This document shows, one piece after another, positions 26,870 through 34,808 of a DNA stretch of 64,000 bases. The position numbers were made by a program, and so were the translations under genes. The stretch is from Eoetvoesia sp035555955. GTDB lineage: Bacteria > Pseudomonadota > Gammaproteobacteria > Burkholderiales > Burkholderiaceae_B. How positions within the stretch are numbered: position 1 is the stretch's first letter; each line of letters opens with the position of its first letter. The stretch lies in assembly GCF_035555955.1 (NCBI RefSeq), contig NZ_DATMGA010000062.1:1-64000 (forward strand). Direction: 5' to 3'. The notes under the pieces were generated by a model, which searched no databases, had not been told where the DNA came from, and saw only the letters and a list, made by a program, of their open reading frames with translations.

Positions 26870-27341
26870 GCTAGCTTAGAAATGCTCTAACCGGATCGGG
26901 AGCCATGCCATAAACATGGCCTCCCCCCGGCAAGGGCAGGCAGTACCGTAGTATTCGTTCTTTTCCGTAGATTTGAGTTTATCGGGTTGGCCTTTGTGCC
27001 TAACCCGATTTTTTTATTTTGGGGCCTCGGAAAACCCTGCCAGACATCAAGTCCATCCACACGCCATCCACGCCATCCACGCCACCCCGCCACAATCAGC
27101 GAAGCAGCCAACATCTGAAGCACTACTACTCGTGCGTATTATTACTCTGTGCCATTCGTTGCCACACGAGCTTTTGCTTCCAGCCAGAATCTATACCATG
27201 AGATAGATCAGGTATAGCCACTACCCTCCTTATTGCTCCTCCCATCCCCATAATCTTGGAACGGCTGGTTTGCCGCCTTTTACTCGTAATTCTTGCGCTA
27301 TACACCCTCTTTACGATACCAATAAATGATACTAAAATAAT
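26870..27341. other. Intergenic region between porin and hicA
   Basis: After the porin terminator (26981-27015) the base composition drops to clearly lower GC and no gene is visible. At the hicA end, TTTACG (27310-27315) and TAAAAT (27333-27338) are 17 bp apart but so close to the hicA ATG that the transcript would begin at or after it. GATAC occurs twice, at 27315-27319 and 27328-27332. Confidence 0.4.
26981..27015 (+). terminator. Rho-independent terminator downstream of the porin
   Basis: ATCGGGTT-GGC (26981-26991) pairs with GCCTAACCCGAT (26998-27009) with one bulged A, then seven T residues. It lies about 110 bp after the porin stop. Confidence 0.85.
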
Positions 27342-27596
27342 ATGAAAGCCAGGCACGAAAAGACATTACGGCACATCTTCTCTCATCCAACACCGGCGGG
27401 GGTGAAATGGGTCGACGTCATCGCTCTTTTCGTAGAGCTTGGCGCGCAAATCACCGAACGCGAAGGTTCACGCACGGCTGTTTTCCTGTTCGATCAGGTC
27501 AAAGTCATGCATAGGCCGCATCCGTCCCCCGATCTGGATAAAGGCGCGATAACCTCAATTCGCAAATGGCTGGAAGCAAACGGGATACACCCATGA
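27342..27596 (+). CDS. hicA: HicA-family mRNA interferase toxin
   Basis: An 84-residue double-stranded-RNA-binding-fold toxin, expected to cleave mRNA. It has the family layout KTLRHIFSHPTPAGVKWVDVIALFVELGA, then a basic strand region and the FHRPHP-like MHRPHPSPDLDKGAI with the active-site His, and a C-terminal helix IRKWLEANGI. The usual G-S-R motif is present (REGSRTAVF). No Shine-Dalgarno sequence is visible before the ATG. Its stop overlaps the hicB start by 4 bp. Confidence 0.88.
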   Translation: MKARHEKTLRHIFSHPTPAGVKWVDVIALFVELGAQITEREGSRTAVFLFDQVKVMHRPHPSPDLDKGAITSIRKWLEANGIHP

Positions 27597-27952
27597 AAAA
27601 CATCATGCTCATCAATGGTCATCAAGCCGTTATTTCTTATGATCCCGATATTGGCATGTTCCGCGGAGAATTTCTTGATTTGAATGGCGGTGCTGATTTT
27701 TATGCAGCGGATGTTGCTGGATTGCAGCGGGAAGGACAATTGTCCTTGAGCGTATATCTTCAAGAATGCACGAGACGGGGTATCGAGCCCCGCAAGAATT
27801 TTTCAGGCAAATTCCTGCTGCGCGTTGCACCCGAAATCCACGAGACGGCAGCCATTGCAGCGGCAGCCTGCGGCGAAAGCCTGAATCAATGGGTCTCAGA
27901 CGCTATCATGAAGCAGGCCCGAGACGCGGCAGGCTTATCGCATGCTAAATAG
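27593..27952 (+). CDS. hicB: HicB-family antitoxin
   Basis: A 119-residue antitoxin with an N-terminal degraded RNase-H-like fold (YDPDIGMFRGEFLDLNGGADFYA, residues about 16-38) and a C-terminal ribbon-helix-helix DNA-binding part (FLLRVAPEIHETAAIAAAACGESLNQWVSDAI, about 84-114). It should neutralise HicA and repress the operon. The ATG at 27593 sits in the hicA stop (ATGA). Its last 8 bp overlap the end of the convergent mazF gene. Confidence 0.88.
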   Translation: MKNIMLINGHQAVISYDPDIGMFRGEFLDLNGGADFYAADVAGLQREGQLSLSVYLQECTRRGIEPRKNFSGKFLLRVAPEIHETAAIAAAACGESLNQWVSDAIMKQARDAAGLSHAK

Positions 27953-28295
27953 CCTCGCCCACAAGCGCGACGGCTTTGCGGCGTATTTCTTTCAGTTCGG
28001 CCTGAGTGATGGTTCCTTTATAGATTGCCTGGCGAACTTGCCAGTCCAGACTTTTGATCTGATCAGCCAGAACCGCGCTGGGTAGCTTGCCTGATATCTG
28101 TACCTCGAAGGGATAACCTTTGATCTGAGTTGTCATCGGGCAGCACAACATCAAGCTTGTGCGTCCGTTATAGCTGGCCGGACTCAGCACGACGGCTGGC
28201 CTATGGCCGGCCTGCTCATGCCCGGCTTGCGGATTGAACTGCAACCAGACAATATGTCCAGCATCGGGTACATAGGGCTTTTCGGGTCGAGCCAT
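27945..28295 (-). CDS. mazF: MazF/PemK-family endoribonuclease toxin
   Basis: A 116-residue type II toxin of the MazF/PemK family, expected to cut single-stranded RNA at short motifs. Features are the N-terminal PDAGHIVWLQFNPQAGHEQAGHRPAVVLSP, with the conserved G-H-x-x-x-R-P-A-V-V-L-S-P pattern, the central MLCCPMTTQIKGYPFEV, and VLADQIKSLDWQVR with the Asp-Gln-x-K-S-x-D-W signature. It begins one base within the mazE stop (TGATG) and converges on hicB. Confidence 0.9.
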   Translation of the reverse strand: MARPEKPYVPDAGHIVWLQFNPQAGHEQAGHRPAVVLSPASYNGRTSLMLCCPMTTQIKGYPFEVQISGKLPSAVLADQIKSLDWQVRQAIYKGTITQAELKEIRRKAVALVGEAI

Positions 28296-28537
28296 CAGAA
28301 GGCCTCATTGCCGACGGCATGGCCAAAATCCGTTTCCTCGTGCAAATTGGTGGACGTAATGCCCGCGATCAAGGCATCCAGATTGTATTTTTCCGGACTC
28401 ACTGCTTCGATGATGATCCGTCCGTCCTCTTCGCGCACATCCACCGCCACATCCACTTGCAACCTGGCAGCCTCCAGCACAACAGCCGGAATACGAACCG
28501 ACGCGCTGTTACCCCATTTTTTGATAACCGTTTGCAT
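28295..28537 (-). CDS. mazE: MazE-family antitoxin (AbrB fold)
   Basis: An 80-residue antitoxin. The N-terminus MQTVIKKWGNSASVRIPAV is the swapped-hairpin AbrB/MazE DNA-binding domain; the acidic C-terminal tail should wrap MazF. The ATG at 28535-28537 is chosen over a GTG four codons upstream because a GGAGGG site lies directly before it. A promoter and palindromic operator lie upstream (28557-28602). Confidence 0.9.
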   Translation of the reverse strand: MQTVIKKWGNSASVRIPAVVLEAARLQVDVAVDVREEDGRIIIEAVSPEKYNLDALIAGITSTNLHEETDFGHAVGNEAF

Positions 28538-28556
28538 ACTGCCCTCCACAGTTGGC

Positions 28557-28602
28557 GTATCTACAATGTAGATACATTAACATGCCCGATTAGATGTATC
28601 AA
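28557..28602 (-). promoter_or_regulatory. mazEF promoter with GTATC/GATAC operators
   Basis: On the minus strand TTGATA (28597-28602) and TAATGT (28574-28579) are 17 bp apart. GTATCTAC-AAT-GTAGATAC (28557-28575) is a perfect inverted repeat covering the expected transcription start. GATACAT (28571-28577) and ATGTATC (28594-28600) form a second, wider inverted repeat flanking the -10/-35 spacer. This fits cooperative repression by MazE-MazF. Confidence 0.6.
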
Positions 28603-28744
28603 CTATGTATATACGCCTGCGCCGGAAAAGCGCTATTTCGGCACACGCTGCCCCTGAGACTCCATTTAGCGGCATTTCATCCAGGGATATTGACCGAAAT
28701 AGGATTCACTGAGGCTACCTGGTGAATGCAAACAACCATGCGAA

Positions 28745-28778
28745 AAAGCCGCACTTTACGGAGGTAAAGCGCGGCTTT
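28745..28778. terminator. Terminator after the VOC dioxygenase gene
   Basis: A 15-bp stem with one A-C mismatch (28745-28759 with 28764-28778, loop GGAG). On the minus strand it is followed by a short T run, and it lies 35 bp after the VOC gene stop. The opposite strand also has T-rich sequence (TTTTCGGGTTTT), so it may work in both directions. Confidence 0.75.
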
Positions 28779-28813
28779 TCGGGTTTTGGGGCGCGGGGCG
28801 GCGCCGGAATGGT

Positions 28814-29773
28814 TTACTTGCGGTCGGTCAGGAACTTGCCTTCGGGGGCCTTGGCGTTTTTCTGGCGGCGAGTGTTGCCATCCAGGCCGCCGTCCACCGC
28901 CCATTCCGCAAAGCGCGTAGGAGCGGGTTCGAATTCGCGTGCCACCCATTCCTCGTTGAGCTGGTCTTCGTCGGCGTAGTACTCGATGAGGCCGCCGGCT
29001 GGATTCTGGAAGTACCAGAAATACGCGGAGGAGATCGGGTGCCGGCCTGGGCCGAGCTGGGTTTTCCAGCCGCAGCGGTCGATGTGCAGGCCGCCGCCGA
29101 ACACTTCGTGGATGTCGCGCACGGCAAAGGCCACGTGGTTCAGGCCAAGCTTGGCATCGGGCGTTTGCAGCAGGAACAGATCGTGATGGCCGCCGTCGGC
29201 GTCGCAGCGCAGGAACACGCCCCGGCCCGGATAGCGGTCGGACGGCACGAAGCCGAAGTTATCCACGTAGAAAGCCTCGGTGGTCTTGACGTCCTTGACG
29301 AAGAACACCACATGGCCCACCTCGATGGGCTGGGCGCGTTCGTAAATGGGACTGCGCGCGTTGATGCGCGGCTTTTCGGCCCAGGTGTTCATTTGGCCGC
29401 ATTCCAGATCCAGCGGCTTCTTGCGCGTAACCTGGAAGACCACGGAAAGCCCGATGGGATCCACACAGTGCAGACGACCGTCGGCATAGCGGTAGCCGGG
29501 CAGGTCCTGCGCGCCTTCGGCCAGCGCGTCCAGCGCTTGCTGGCTGTCAACGCCCCACACGACTTCGCGCAACGTGGGCCCCTGTTCGATAGGAGCCGGC
29601 AGGCCGGGCGCATCCTGCTTGACCAGGTTGACTAGACAGCCATTAAGCGTGGCATAAACCTGCTTGCCGTCGCTTTCGGAGCGGAGTTCCAGGCCCCAAT
29701 CCAGGAAAAACTTCTTGCATTGCTCGAAATCGTCGGCGCCGTATGTGATTTCGTCGATACCCAATACGCTCAT
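28814..29773 (-). CDS. Two-domain VOC (extradiol-type) dioxygenase
   Basis: 319 residues in two vicinal-oxygen-chelate domains, as in type I extradiol dioxygenases that cleave catechols next to the hydroxyls. The C-terminal domain keeps a plausible 2-His-1-Glu metal site: His154 (GHVVFFVKD), His213 (LNHVAFAV) and Glu264 (GLIEYYADED). The N-terminal domain starts IDEITYGADDFEQCKKFF and has no metal site, as usual. It is separated from the aldehyde dehydrogenase by 237 bp and a terminator, so it probably has its own promoter. The substrate is unknown; a hydroxylated aromatic or N-heterocycle is inferred from the neighbours. It could also be a non-oxygenase VOC enzyme. Confidence 0.8.
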   Translation of the reverse strand: MSVLGIDEITYGADDFEQCKKFFLDWGLELRSESDGKQVYATLNGCLVNLVKQDAPGLPAPIEQGPTLREVVWGVDSQQALDALAEGAQDLPGYRYADGRLHCVDPIGLSVVFQVTRKKPLDLECGQMNTWAEKPRINARSPIYERAQPIEVGHVVFFVKDVKTTEAFYVDNFGFVPSDRYPGRGVFLRCDADGGHHDLFLLQTPDAKLGLNHVAFAVRDIHEVFGGGLHIDRCGWKTQLGPGRHPISSAYFWYFQNPAGGLIEYYADEDQLNEEWVAREFEPAPTRFAEWAVDGGLDGNTRRQKNAKAPEGKFLTDRK

Positions 29774-29960
29774 TGTGTTCCCCTTGTAGCCGTATTTTGA
29801 AACTCGGATGCCGCGGCGGATGGCTGCGGACGCAATAGTTGCTCTCGCCGCGAGGACAGGCGTACCGTAAGCACGATACCGCAAATGGCCACGCAAACCT
29901 GAGAGATGATCAGCCGATAGAAACCGGATGAAATATGGATTTGATTGAATTTGTGATTGA

Positions 29961-29990
29961 AAGAAAACCGCAACGGCATGGCCGTTGCGG
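29961..29990 (-). terminator. Terminator after the aldehyde dehydrogenase gene
   Basis: A perfect 10-bp stem (CCGCAACGGC at 29968-29977 with 29981-29990), three-base loop, followed on the minus strand by TTTTCTTT. It ends the long catabolic operon 20 bp after its last stop codon. Confidence 0.85.
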
Positions 29991-30010
29991 CGGGTTCGGC
30001 ACAAGGCCGC

Positions 30011-31486
30011 CTATGAGGCCCAGGGCAAAGGCGCTTCGTTCATGCCCCAGTAAACGGCTTTCTGTTCCATGTACTGCAAGATGCCCTGCCGGCCCTTCTC
30101 GCGGCCTAGCCCGCTGTCGCGCCAGCCGCCGAAAGGCGTGGAAATGGAAAACTGCTTGTAGGTGTTTATCCACACGTTGCCGGCCTTGAGCACCTTGGCC
30201 AAGTGCCAGGCCTTCTTGTAGTCGCGCGTCCAGATGCCGGCGGCCAGAGCATACACGCTGTCGTTGGCCTGGGCGATGAGGTCGTCGATGTCGTCGAAAG
30301 GCATGGCCACCAGCACCGGCCCGAAAATCTCTTCCTGGCAGATGGTGTCGGTGTTCTTGAGGCCTTCTATGATGGTAGGCAGGAAATAGCTGCCTTTGTC
30401 GTAGAGCGGCCCGGTGGGACGCACGCCGCCGGTGCGCAATACGCCGCCTTCGTCCAGGCCTATTTTAACGTAGCGCTCGACCGAGGCGCGATGGCTTTCG
30501 CTGATGAGCGGGCCCATTTGCGTGGCCGGATCGGAGGGGTCCCCCACGCGCAGCTTCTCGGCGCCCTTGACCAGGCGATTCATGAACTCTTCGTACAAGG
30601 GACGCGCCACGAACAGGCGCGAGCCCGCGATGCACGATTCGCCCGAGGAACTGAATATACCGTACAACACGCCGGCCACGGCATGGTCCAGATCGGCGTC
30701 TTCCAGGACGATGGTAGGCGACTTGCCGCCCAGCTCCAGCGATACCGGCATGAGCTTGTCGGCCGCGATCTGGGCGATGTGCTTGCCCACCGAGGTGCCG
30801 CCGGTGAACGATACGCGCCGCACCAGGGGATGGCGGGTGATGAGGTCGCCAATGACCGAGCCCTTGCCGGGCAGCACGCTGATCAGGCCCTTGGGCAGAC
30901 CGGCTGCCTCGCAGATGCGGGCCAGTTCCAGGGCCAATAGAGGCGTGATCTCGGCCGGCTTGACCACCACGGCATTGCCGCCGGCCAACGCCGGCGCGAT
31001 TTTTTGTGCTTCGCTGGCAATCGGGGAATTCCAGGGCGTGATGGCGGCCACCACGCCCATGGCCTCGTAGACGCTCATGGACATGTAATCGCCGCGCGGC
31101 GGCGTAATGGTTTCTTCCAGGGTTTCGCAGGCCGAGGCGAAGAACTGGAACGTACCGGCGGCGCTGGCCACCAGCGCCCGCGTTTCGGCAATGGGCTTGC
31201 CGTTGTCGCGGCGCTGCAGCTGAGCGAGCTCTTCGGCTTGTTCACGAATGAGGTGGGCAATGCGGTACAGCACCGAGGCGCGATCCTGCGGCTTGCGCTG
31301 CGCCCAGCCGCTTTCCAGGAAGGCCTTGTGCGCGCCCTGGATGGCTTCTTCGACGTCTTCGGCGCTGGCGGCGTTGAGCGTGCCCACGACCTCGCCGGTG
31401 GCAGGATAGCAGGTGGTGTATTGCGCGCCGCCGCCCAGGCGCCAGTCGCCCGCAATGCAAATCGGCCAGGGTTGTGTGGTGTTCAT
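30011..31486 (-). CDS. NAD(P)-dependent aldehyde dehydrogenase
   Basis: 491 residues of the ALDH superfamily, oxidising an aldehyde to the acid. Conserved parts: PWNSPIASEAQKIAPALAGGNAVVVKPAE (cofactor binding), FTGGTSVGKHIA, the general base Glu in LELGGKSPTIVLEDAD, the nucleophilic Cys in SSGESCIAGSR (about 301), and EEIFGPVLV near the C-terminus. It lies 17 bp after the aspartate dehydrogenase gene. In this setting a ring-cleavage semialdehyde is a reasonable substrate (as in 2-hydroxy- or 2-aminomuconic semialdehyde dehydrogenases), but that is inference. Confidence 0.93.
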   Translation of the reverse strand: MNTTQPWPICIAGDWRLGGGAQYTTCYPATGEVVGTLNAASAEDVEEAIQGAHKAFLESGWAQRKPQDRASVLYRIAHLIREQAEELAQLQRRDNGKPIAETRALVASAAGTFQFFASACETLEETITPPRGDYMSMSVYEAMGVVAAITPWNSPIASEAQKIAPALAGGNAVVVKPAEITPLLALELARICEAAGLPKGLISVLPGKGSVIGDLITRHPLVRRVSFTGGTSVGKHIAQIAADKLMPVSLELGGKSPTIVLEDADLDHAVAGVLYGIFSSSGESCIAGSRLFVARPLYEEFMNRLVKGAEKLRVGDPSDPATQMGPLISESHRASVERYVKIGLDEGGVLRTGGVRPTGPLYDKGSYFLPTIIEGLKNTDTICQEEIFGPVLVAMPFDDIDDLIAQANDSVYALAAGIWTRDYKKAWHLAKVLKAGNVWINTYKQFSISTPFGGWRDSGLGREKGRQGILQYMEQKAVYWGMNEAPLPWAS

Positions 31487-31503
31487 GATGTGTCCTTTAC
31501 GCC

Positions 31504-32325
31504 TTAGATGGCGACCGGCAGAACACGGTTCTGCAGCGCGCGTACCACGCTGTATACCGTCAGTGCCGACGTTTTGGGGTTGCTGGGCAAAGGCTGGTTC
31601 TTGACGGTGACCGCCATGAAGCCGAAAGCGCCCCGCGCCTCGTAGTAGTGAATGTTTTCGGTGACGCCCGGATCGGCATAAAGCTCGACCCGTGTGTTGT
31701 CCAGGCCGATGCCGGCCAGCGACAGCGTGGCCGCCACATTGGCGTTCTTGGGAAACAGCCGCGCCGCTTCACGGGCCGAGCCCGAGAAGAACATGGTGCT
31801 TTCCTTGAGGTTCTTCAAGTCCAGGGTTTCTTCGGCGGGCGTGCCCAGCCAGCCCAGGGGCGGCTTGCGGCCCGTGTAGACTACCGACGACAGCCCCGCC
31901 ACCTTGGCGGCGGCCAGCGCGTCGATGCCGCCTATGGCGCCCGACAGCAGGTGCACCTGGGTGCGCCCCTTGTCGGCAGCGGCTTCGAGCTGTTCGGCCA
32001 GTCCCGGCGCCGACAGCGCGCCTATCGACACGACCAGGCAGGGAATGCCCGCCGCCAGGGCCGGCAATACATGCTCCTGGATGGCGCTATGCCCTGCGCA
32101 CTCGACAAGCAGGTCGGGCCTGCCGGCGCCTTCGGTGGGAACGGCCGACAGCGCCGCCACCGGGGCTCCGGCGGCCAGGCCCTCGAGCTCGGCCTGCACC
32201 GCGTCGCGGTTTTCCTCGGAAACGATGATCTGCCCGATGCTCAGCCGCGGTTCGTGCTTGAGCATATCGAAGATGGCGTGCCCTATCGCGCCGAAACCGA
32301 CCAGGGCAATACGTTGTTGCAGCAT
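31504..32325 (-). CDS. L-aspartate dehydrogenase-like protein
   Basis: 273 residues with an N-terminal Rossmann fold (IALVGFGAIGHAIFDML) and the aspartate-dehydrogenase domain (LLSGAIGGIDALAAAKVAGL, then FPKNANVAATLSLAGIGLDNTRVEL and VTENIHYYEARGAFG, which includes a conserved His). Members interconvert L-aspartate with iminosuccinate/oxaloacetate and ammonia using NAD(P)H, or feed NAD synthesis. No nadA or nadC is nearby. Its place in a catabolic operon suggests nitrogen recovery or action on an imino or amino dicarboxylate intermediate instead. It lies 10 bp after the ThDP gene. Confidence 0.88.
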   Translation of the reverse strand: MLQQRIALVGFGAIGHAIFDMLKHEPRLSIGQIIVSEENRDAVQAELEGLAAGAPVAALSAVPTEGAGRPDLLVECAGHSAIQEHVLPALAAGIPCLVVSIGALSAPGLAEQLEAAADKGRTQVHLLSGAIGGIDALAAAKVAGLSSVVYTGRKPPLGWLGTPAEETLDLKNLKESTMFFSGSAREAARLFPKNANVAATLSLAGIGLDNTRVELYADPGVTENIHYYEARGAFGFMAVTVKNQPLPSNPKTSALTVYSVVRALQNRVLPVAI

Positions 32326-32335
32326 GAACAGCCCC

Positions 32336-34024
32336 TTATGACGATTCGAGCGTTGCGGGTTCGGGCTTGTTGACCGGAGGGCCGGCGAAAGCCGTCTTGA
32401 ACTTGCCGATGGACAGCATGTCGACCTCGAGCATGAACGGCCCTTTCTGCGCCACGGCCTGCTTCAGGGCGTCTTCGATCTGATCCAGGCTGGATACCCG
32501 GGTGTGGCGCATGCCCAGCGACTGGCACAGTTGCGCGTAGTCCGGCGTATGCAGTTCGACATAGTGGCGGCGGCCGCCGTACTGGGCATCCTGGATGTTC
32601 TTGATTACGCCGTAGCCTTTGTCGTTCATCAGCACGATGACCATATCGGCCTCTTCCTGAACCGCCGTGGCCATTTCGCCCAGGTTCAGAATGAAGCCGC
32701 CGTCGCCGGCCAGGCAGAAGGTTTTCTTGCCGGGCGCGTTCTGGGCGGCGCCCACGGCCGCGCCGATGCCCATGGCCAAACCCTGGCCGATGCCGCCGCC
32801 CAGGGCATGCACGCCCGAAAGGGGCTGGGACAGGTAGAGGTAGCGATTGCCCCAGGTGCTGTTGGACACGGTGACGTCGCGCACCCAGTTGAAGTTCTCG
32901 CCCACCGCGGCCTGCAGTGCGCTGACCAGGGCCGAGTAAGGGCCAAGCCCGTCGACCAGGCTGTCCACGGCCGCCTTGCGCGCCGCCTGCAGATCGCCCA
33001 GGAACTTGCCGTCCACCGACATCTTGCCTTCCAGCCTGTCGGCCAGGCCTTCCAGCACCAGGCGCGAATCGCCCTGGACGAAGCTTTGGGTTTCGTAGCA
33101 ACGCCCTTCATTGCCTGGATCGACATCGACGCGATACAGCGGACGGGGCAGTTTGAGCTGGTACTTGAGTGTTTCGTTGCCGCGTAGGCGGGAACCGACC
33201 ACCAGCATGGCGTCGCAAGTCTGGTAGAAGGCTTCGACCGGCTTGTGCAGATTGAAGGCACCCAGGGTTTGGGGATCGGTTTCGGGCACAATGCCGCGCC
33301 CCTGGGTGCTGGTGACCACGCCAAAGCCCATTTTCATGAGGCGGCGCACGGCATCGCCGGCATGGCGGGCGCCGCCGCCCAGCCACAGCATGGGGCGGCG
33401 GGCCTTGGACAGGCGCTCTGCCAGGCGGTCCAGCGCCGCGGCCGACGGTTGATAGACAGGCACTTCCAGGGGAGCCAGGTCGTCGGGCATGGCGATAAGC
33501 GCGGCCTGGATGTCGATGGGGATCTCCACGCTGACCGGGCCGGTGGGCGCCGTCAGCGCGATCTGCACGGCATGCTTGATGGTGCTGATGGCGGTTTCGG
33601 CGCTGCGCACGCGGAAGGCCGCCTTGGAAACGGCGTGCAGCATCGTCAGTTGGTCGGGGGCTTCGTGAATGTAGGACATGCCTTGGTCGAGATACTGGCT
33701 TTCGATCTGGCCGGTGATGTGCAGCAAGGGCGTGCCGGCCGTCAAGGCCTCGACCATGGCGCCGGAGGCGTTGCCCGCCGCGGTTCCGGTGCTGGTCAGG
33801 CAAACGCCCAGCTTGCCGGTGGTGCGCGCATAGGAATCGGCCATATTGGCGCCGCCTGCTTCGCCCCGCGCGGGCACGAAGCGCACCACGCCGCGTTCGC
33901 CGAACGCGTCGAGTATGGGCATGTTATGGATGGAAATCACGCCGAACGCAGTACGCACGCCGCAATTTTCCAGGAATGCGGCTATGGCCGCGCCAACTGT
34001 TACTTCAACGTTCTTGTCATGCAT
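32336..34024 (-). CDS. Thiamine-diphosphate-dependent enzyme (acetolactate synthase/decarboxylase-like)
   Basis: 562 residues with the three-domain layout of the acetolactate synthase superfamily. The catalytic Glu is in VPARGEAGGANMADSYAR (about 51), and a central FAD/NAD-like domain follows. The ThDP/Mg motif GDGGFILNLGEMATAVQEEADMVIVLMN is at about 439-466 (GDG...N). I start at the ATG 34022-34024, which has a GGAGGAG site 9 bp upstream; earlier in-frame ATGs lack one. It could be a decarboxylase, a lyase or a carboligase; no ilvN-like regulatory subunit is present, so branched-chain biosynthesis is unlikely. Confidence 0.88.
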   Translation of the reverse strand: MHDKNVEVTVGAAIAAFLENCGVRTAFGVISIHNMPILDAFGERGVVRFVPARGEAGGANMADSYARTTGKLGVCLTSTGTAAGNASGAMVEALTAGTPLLHITGQIESQYLDQGMSYIHEAPDQLTMLHAVSKAAFRVRSAETAISTIKHAVQIALTAPTGPVSVEIPIDIQAALIAMPDDLAPLEVPVYQPSAAALDRLAERLSKARRPMLWLGGGARHAGDAVRRLMKMGFGVVTSTQGRGIVPETDPQTLGAFNLHKPVEAFYQTCDAMLVVGSRLRGNETLKYQLKLPRPLYRVDVDPGNEGRCYETQSFVQGDSRLVLEGLADRLEGKMSVDGKFLGDLQAARKAAVDSLVDGLGPYSALVSALQAAVGENFNWVRDVTVSNSTWGNRYLYLSQPLSGVHALGGGIGQGLAMGIGAAVGAAQNAPGKKTFCLAGDGGFILNLGEMATAVQEEADMVIVLMNDKGYGVIKNIQDAQYGGRRHYVELHTPDYAQLCQSLGMRHTRVSSLDQIEDALKQAVAQKGPFMLEVDMLSIGKFKTAFAGPPVNKPEPATLESS

Positions 34025-34808
34025 GGCGGGATACTCCTCCGGAAACATCAATATGGCTGCCCGTGGTATAGGACGACAACGGGGATGCTAGAAATACGAT
34101 GGCCGTAGCGGCCTCTTCGGGGCGGCCGAGGCGCCCCAGCTGAATCTTTTTACGCTGCGCCAGATTGGACGACCATTCTTCCCAGCTCTGGTGGCGCTCT
34201 TCGCGCGCCTCGTAGCGGCGGCGCCATTGGCCGGAATCGACCAGGCCGATGAGAATTCCGTTGACGCGCACGCCTTTGGCGCTGAATTCGGTAGCCATCG
34301 ACCTCACCAGGTTCTTGATGCCGGCGCGCGCGGCCGACGTAGCCACCATATGCGGCTCGGGCTGGGCGGCCAGCAGGGAATTGACACAGACGATGGCCGC
34401 GTCGGGGCTTTGCTCCAGATCGGGCAAAAAGGCGCGCGTAGGATTGATGATCGAAAAGAACTTGAGCTTGAGCTCGGCTTCCCATTCGGCGTCGGTGGTG
34501 TCAGCGAACGTGGAAACCCGGCCTTGCCCCGCGTTGTTGATGAGCATGGAAACCACGCCCAGCTCCTGGCGCACCGCCAGCGCGAACCTCTGCACGTCTT
34601 CGGCGCGCAGCACGTCGCAAACCTGCGCATACAGGCTGGCTTGCGGAAATTCGCCCTGCAATTGCGCCTGGGCGGCCTGCAGCTTGGCGGCGTCGCGCCC
34701 GCAGAACGCCACGGCGGCGCCCTGCTGCAGCAACAGCCGCACCGTAGCCAGGCCGATGCCGGAGGATCCCCCCGTGACCACGGCTACCTTTCCATTAAGG
34801 TCTATCAT
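34017..34808 (-). CDS. SDR-family protein with altered catalytic residues
   Basis: 263 residues with a short-chain dehydrogenase Rossmann fold: VVTGGSSGIGLATV (residues 10-23), CDVL, LINNAGQG. The Ser region is present (CVNSLLAAQ), but the usual Y-x-x-x-K is replaced. The aligned segment reads ATSAARAGI, putting Thr in place of Tyr and Arg in place of Lys. It therefore may not catalyse ordinary hydride transfer, or may use another residue. It overlaps the IclR gene by 4 bp and the ThDP gene by 8 bp, so it is tightly built into the operon. Confidence 0.88.
   Translation of the reverse strand: MIDLNGKVAVVTGGSSGIGLATVRLLLQQGAAVAFCGRDAAKLQAAQAQLQGEFPQASLYAQVCDVLRAEDVQRFALAVRQELGVVSMLINNAGQGRVSTFADTTDAEWEAELKLKFFSIINPTRAFLPDLEQSPDAAIVCVNSLLAAQPEPHMVATSAARAGIKNLVRSMATEFSAKGVRVNGILIGLVDSGQWRRRYEAREERHQSWEEWSSNLAQRKKIQLGRLGRPEEAATAIVFLASPLSSYTTGSHIDVSGGVSRHA

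Noticed and set aside
27310..27338. Promoter with leaderless hicA transcript
   Set aside because: The -10-like box is so close to the ATG that the start would fall at or after it; the evidence is too weak to claim leaderless translation.
29774..30010. Possible small gene between the VOC and ALDH genes
   Set aside because: Frames are short and explained better by a terminator plus the promoter of the VOC gene.
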